In this document: positions 49,887-52,848 of the stretch, in pieces
Layout: each line of letters begins with the position of its first letter
How positions within the stretch are numbered: position 1 is the stretch's first letter
NCBI GenBank assembly: GCA_903939115.1
Contig: CAJAFV010000019.1
Coordinates: 1-52,848 of the forward strand
Direction: 5' to 3'
DNA: 52,848 nucleotides
DNA from: an uncultured Geobacteraceae bacterium
GTDB lineage: Bacteria > Desulfobacterota > Desulfuromonadia > Geobacterales > Pseudopelobacteraceae
The notes under the pieces: generated by a model
What the model was told of the DNA's origin: nothing
Database searches by the model: none
Seen by the model: only the letters and a program-made list of their open reading frames with translations
Translations under genes and position numbers: made by a program

Positions 49887-51007
49887 GGATTTTCCTCAGC
49901 CTGCAGAACAGGCAGCGTAATAACGACAGTTGTCCCCTTCCCTGCCGTACTTTCAATCTGCAGAGTACCGCCATGACCTTCAATAATTTTTCTGGAAATG
50001 GCAAGCCCCAAGCCGGTGCCGTCTGACTTGGTTGTATAAAACGGTTCAAAGATTTTAGCCTGGGAGGCGGTATCAATACCGCAGCCGTTGTCACTAAATC
50101 GTATCTCGCAGTTGGTGCCCCCACCTTCCACGCGGCAAATCGATGTCAGGATATCAAGACTCCCACCACTCGCAGTCGCCTGAAGGGCGTTAATAACAAT
50201 ATTAAGGAATGCCTGACGCAGTTTTTCGCCGTCCCCCTTCACGATCACTTCGGGTACTGCGGGCTCCAGATGCAGTGAAATCTGCCGTTTTCCGGCATCA
50301 TTTGCCACCAGCATGACGACCGTTTCAAGCTCATCCTGGACACGACAGCGTGACATCTCGGCCGGTAACGGGCGGGCCATACGCAGAAAGTCCTCCACCA
50401 CCCGGTTAAGACGCTCAGTCTCCTTGATCTGTATCTCTATAAACTCATATTTTGGATCACCCGGACGGTAATCATCCCTGAGAATCTCAGCCGTGCCGCG
50501 GATCGATCCGAGCGGATTGCGGATTTCATGTGCCAGCACTGCGGCCATCTCACCCAGAGTGGAGAGTTTCTCGGCTCGACGCAGATTTGCTTCAATTGCT
50601 ATGATCTGTTCTGATTGTGCCTGAAGTTTTTTGAACGAGAGCTCCAGGCCATCGGCTGTCTTCTGGAGTTCAACGCTCCGTTCCCGCTCACGCTGCACCA
50701 GAAGACCGGTCACGCCGCCAACAACATTATAAAGAACAATTTCAAGATATTTTTCTAATTCCACAGTCAGATGCCCCCCCCACTGGAATAGGATATGGGG
50801 AGCATACACGACACTAACGGTCAGCGAGCAGGCCAGGCCACCGATAAGGCCGAACCAGATAGCGGCCAGAATGATTGGCAGGTAGTAAAGACGCTGGAAT
50901 ATGTCATGCAGATAATGCAGATGCAACGGCGTCAGATAATGCAGCAGACTGATGCCGATGATAAAGAGAGCAAGCAGGAGAATGCGTATGTACGTGGACG
51001 TTTTCAT
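49883..51007 (-). CDS. Membrane sensor histidine kinase paired with the NtrC-type regulator
   Basis: 374 residues. Four or so TM segments cover residues 1-105, with almost no periplasmic domain, so the stimulus is probably sensed in or near the membrane. A coiled linker follows, then HisKA with His160 in LAHEIRNPLGSIRG, and HATPase with the N box FLNIVINALQATAS, RFSDNGCGID and GTGLGLAISRKIIEGHGG. First gene of the leftward kinase-regulator pair; divergent from rpoH. Weak Shine-Dalgarno at the ATG at 51007. Confidence 0.94.
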   Translation of the reverse strand: MKTSTYIRILLLALFIIGISLLHYLTPLHLHYLHDIFQRLYYLPIILAAIWFGLIGGLACSLTVSVVYAPHILFQWGGHLTVELEKYLEIVLYNVVGGVTGLLVQRERERSVELQKTADGLELSFKKLQAQSEQIIAIEANLRRAEKLSTLGEMAAVLAHEIRNPLGSIRGTAEILRDDYRPGDPKYEFIEIQIKETERLNRVVEDFLRMARPLPAEMSRCRVQDELETVVMLVANDAGKRQISLHLEPAVPEVIVKGDGEKLRQAFLNIVINALQATASGGSLDILTSICRVEGGGTNCEIRFSDNGCGIDTASQAKIFEPFYTTKSDGTGLGLAISRKIIEGHGGTLQIESTAGKGTTVVITLPVLQAEENP

Positions 51008-51117
51008 GAGATCAAGTTATAGCGCAGCTTGATAAGAATACAAGAAAAATGGTGCTCGCTTTGGCAAATAAGAATCCCCCAGTTGGAAACTGACAAAATA
51101 AGTTTCAAAACATCTTC

Positions 51118-51146
51118 TTGATTTTTTAAAGTGCAGTTGCTATATT
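51118..51146 (+). promoter_or_regulatory. rpoH promoter (housekeeping type)
   Basis: TTGATT (51118-51123), a 17-base spacer and TATATT (51141-51146). The CIRCE-like element begins at the next base, so HrcA binding would cover the start site. An imperfect inverted repeat TTGGAAACT/AGTTTCAA lies further upstream (~51082-51107), role unknown. Confidence 0.7.
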
Positions 51147-51173
51147 TTAGCAGTCTCCCACAGAGAGTGCTAA
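51147..51173 (+). promoter_or_regulatory. CIRCE-like HrcA operator upstream of rpoH
   Basis: TTAGCAGTC, nine bases, then GAGTGCTAA. The right arm is the exact CIRCE half-site; the left arm differs from TTAGCACTC at one base. Position immediately after the -10 box fits repression by HrcA, linking the two heat-shock circuits. Confidence 0.85.
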
Positions 51174-51201
51174 CGCATCAAGCTAAAGAGGTGAAGTTTT
51201 T

Positions 51202-52047
51202 ATGGTAGCTCAATTACCCGTAGTAACAGACAGTCTCAGACTTTATATGAACGAGATCAGAAGGTTTCCACTGCTGAGCGAGGAAGATGAGCATCGCTAC
51301 GCGGTTTCATTTTTTGAAGACAAGCAGCTGGCAGCCGCCCACACACTTATAACATCTAATTTGCGATTTGTAGTAAAAGTGGCCTACGAATTTCGCCACT
51401 ACGGCCTCAAAATGCTCGACCTTATACAAGAGGGCAATATCGGGCTGATGATGGCGGTCAGAAAATTTAATCCCCATAAAGGTGTGCGACTGATTTCGTA
51501 TGCGGTCTGGTGGATCAAGGCATACATACAGAATCATATTATATCGTCGTGGAGCCTTCTCAAGATCGGCACCACCCAGGCACAGAGAAAACTTTTTTTC
51601 AAACTCCGCCAGGCCAGAAATGCGCTTGTCGGGACAGATACCGAGAGTGATGATGTTTTGACCGCTGCACAGTCGCTGAAGGTGTCTGAGCAGGAGTTCT
51701 CTGAGATGGAACAGCGCATGCAGGGAGACTGTTCGCTCAATGCCGAAATACCGGGAAGCGACGGAGCAACGGCCCTGGAGTCACTCGCCGATGACAGACT
51801 CAATCAGGAAGAGCTGCTGGCGACCTTACAGGAGAATCAGAATCTACAGCAGAAAGTTGCCGGCGTGGTTAGTCAGCTGAACGAAAAAGAGCGCTATATC
51901 ATTGCACAAAGAATTACCGCAGATGAGCCTATGACGCTGCAGGAGATCGCCAGCCATTTTTCCATCTCACGGGAACGTGTGCGGCAGATTGAAGAAGGGG
52001 CTCTGAGAAAAACGAAACAGGCACTGCTTCCACTGCTAGCAGCCTAG
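51202..52047 (+). CDS. rpoH: RNA polymerase heat-shock sigma factor (sigma32 type)
   Basis: 281 residues. Region 1.2/2.1 (DSLRLYMNEIRRFPLLSEED), region 2 core (NLRFVVKVAYEFRHYGLKML, DLIQEGNIGLMMAVRKF, SYAVWWIKAYIQNHI), the RpoH box QRKLFFKLRQ just after region 2, and region 4.2 (TLQEIASHFSISRERVRQIE). The RpoH box and length separate it from RpoD and RpoS. GAGGTGAA precedes the ATG. A strong terminator follows. The CIRCE-like operator indicates control by HrcA. Confidence 0.95.
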   Translation: MVAQLPVVTDSLRLYMNEIRRFPLLSEEDEHRYAVSFFEDKQLAAAHTLITSNLRFVVKVAYEFRHYGLKMLDLIQEGNIGLMMAVRKFNPHKGVRLISYAVWWIKAYIQNHIISSWSLLKIGTTQAQRKLFFKLRQARNALVGTDTESDDVLTAAQSLKVSEQEFSEMEQRMQGDCSLNAEIPGSDGATALESLADDRLNQEELLATLQENQNLQQKVAGVVSQLNEKERYIIAQRITADEPMTLQEIASHFSISRERVRQIEEGALRKTKQALLPLLAA

Positions 52048-52080
52048 TTCTGGGCTCTTGACAGCAGGTCAGACTACTAA

Positions 52081-52115
52081 AATATGGCTCCTTTTAACGG
52101 AGCCATATTTATTTT
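52081..52115 (+). terminator. Rho-independent terminator after rpoH
   Basis: Perfect 11-bp stem AATATGGCTCC (52081-52091) with GGAGCCATATT (52099-52109), loop of seven bases, followed by TATTTT. Confidence 0.92.
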
Positions 52116-52197
52116 ACAAATTAGTGCTTGACTTTCTAAGTTATTTTCTTTAAATACACAAGTTCCGTTTCTTTCTGCCACAGAAAAAAGGCATTTG

Positions 52198-52274
52198 GCC
52201 CCGTTAGCTCATACTGGTAGAGCAGCTGACTTGTAATCAGCAGGTGATCCGTTCGATTCGGATACGGGGCTCCA
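52198..52274 (+). tRNA. tRNA-Thr (anticodon TGT)
   Basis: Acceptor stem GCCCCGT/ACGGGGC, D-loop AGCTCATACTGGTAGAGC, anticodon arm GCTGA-CTTGTAA-TCAGC, T-arm around TTCGATT, and encoded CCA. Reads ACA threonine codons (and near-cognates). First of four tRNAs leading to tuf. Confidence 0.95.
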
Positions 52275-52303
52275 CTTAAGAAACAGTGCACCAGATCATC
52301 CCT

Positions 52304-52388
52304 GGAGGGATTCCCGAGCGGCCAAAGGGAACAGACTGTAAATCTGTCGTCAGCGACTTCGGAGGTTCGAATCCTCCTCCCTCCACCA
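52304..52388 (+). tRNA. tRNA-Tyr (anticodon GTA)
   Basis: Acceptor GGAGGGA/TCCCTCC, a long variable arm typical of bacterial tRNA-Tyr, anticodon loop ACTGTAAAT with GTA, T-arm GGAGG-TTCGAAT-CCTCC and encoded CCA. Confidence 0.95.
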
Positions 52389-52492
52389 CATAATCATCGG
52401 AATACGGTGGAACATACGAACCCAGGAGACTCAACGTCGCTAGAACTGGTAAGAGATGGCCAGATGTATTTCAAAAGTCTTCGTCTGGTAGT

Positions 52493-52569
52493 GCGGGAAT
52501 AGCTCAGTTGGCTAGAGCGTCAGCCTTCCAAGCTGAGGGTCGCGGGTTCGAGTCCCGTTTCCCGCTCCA
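52493..52569 (+). tRNA. tRNA-Gly (anticodon TCC)
   Basis: Acceptor GCGGGAA/TTCCCGC, D-arm GCTCAGTTGGCTAGAGC, anticodon arm TCAGC-CTTCCAA-GCTGA, T-arm CGGGTTCGAGTCCCG and encoded CCA. The ~100 bases before it contain no recognised element. Confidence 0.95.
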
Positions 52570-52580
52570 GTAAAAAATGT

Positions 52581-52656
<76 letters not shown>

Positions 52657-52720
52657 CTTTTCAAATGAAACACTCTCATAAGCAGGAACAATAAAAGCTA
52701 CCATCAGGAGGGCCTTTCTC

Positions 52721-52848
52721 ATGGCGAAGGCAAAGTTTTTACGTAATAAAACTCATGTAAACATCGGCACCATCGGTCACGTTGACCATGGCAAAACAAC
52801 TCTAACCGCTGCGATTACTAAAGTTCTCGCTGGCAAAGGTCAGGCCGA
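52721..52848 (+). CDS. tuf: Elongation factor EF-Tu (tuf copy 2), only the first 42 codons in the window
   Basis: Starts at ATG 52721 with AGGAGG eight bases upstream. It encodes [20 protein letters not shown] and the P-loop GHVDHGKT, then runs off the right edge. Identical to the reverse complement of copy 1 apart from the third bases of codons 2 and 3; identity extends back through the RBS (CAGGAGGGCCTTTCTC) and stops there. It follows the Thr-Tyr-Gly-Thr tRNA cluster, an arrangement known from many bacteria. Confidence 0.97.
   Translation, partial: MAKAKFLRNKTHVNIGTIGHVDHGKTTLTAAITKVLAGKGQA

Overview
The window looks like part of a Geobacteraceae-type (Desulfuromonadales) chromosome. The pointers are a bacterial str operon, a tRNA-Thr/Tyr/Gly/Thr-tuf cluster, GEMM-I riboswitches of the kind that precede cytochrome genes in Geobacter, a lipoprotein with CxxCH haem motifs, and many metal-efflux and signalling genes. 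Both ends are cut inside a tuf gene, and the two tuf copies point in opposite directions.

Layout. 1-4310: tuf (partial), fusA, rpsG and rpsL on the minus strand, behind an unusually long, structured leader. 4592-9440: an EamA permease, then a polar amino-acid ABC operon (binding protein, permease, ATPase) with a porin and a terminator. 9478-22073: branched-chain amino-acid transport, with the LivK-like binding protein (9478) separated from livHMGF (18766-22073) by a heavy-metal RND efflux operon (outer-membrane factor, adaptor, pump, P-II-like protein). That operon is flanked by inverted copies of a REP/MITE-like repeat. 22088-24546: two more EamA permeases (the second RarD-like) and a MazEF-type toxin-antitoxin pair. 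24550-28495: a FadR-type regulator divergent from putA with a perfect operator palindrome between them. 28506-33199: a DUF2917 protein, a MocR regulator, AzlCD exporter and a PLP decarboxylase resembling PanP.

33291-43225 is a leftward metal-handling block: a YtkA-like periplasmic protein, an HMA-domain protein, a DUF2318 protein, a FtsX/MacB-type ABC permease and ATPase, then a CusCBA-like Cu/Ag efflux set. Two inverted-repeat cassettes are inserted in it; one carries a GxxExxY gene, the other is a 177-bp empty form.

43226-46400 holds two tandem GEMM-I riboswitches, each with its own terminator, ahead of a lipoprotein with five FN3 repeats and C-terminal haem motifs. Facing it at 46473-51007 is a sensor kinase / sigma54 response regulator / GGDEF protein / QseG-like lipoprotein set. 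The GGDEF domain has GGDDF and a serine at the position equivalent to PleD Asp344, which is the substitution reported for hybrid (Hypr) cGAMP synthases. The riboswitches have an A where c-di-GMP riboswitches have G20. A possible cGAMP-making enzyme therefore sits beside a possible cGAMP-sensing cytochrome gene; this is the most interesting signal in the window. The right end has rpoH under a CIRCE-like operator, four tRNAs and the second tuf.
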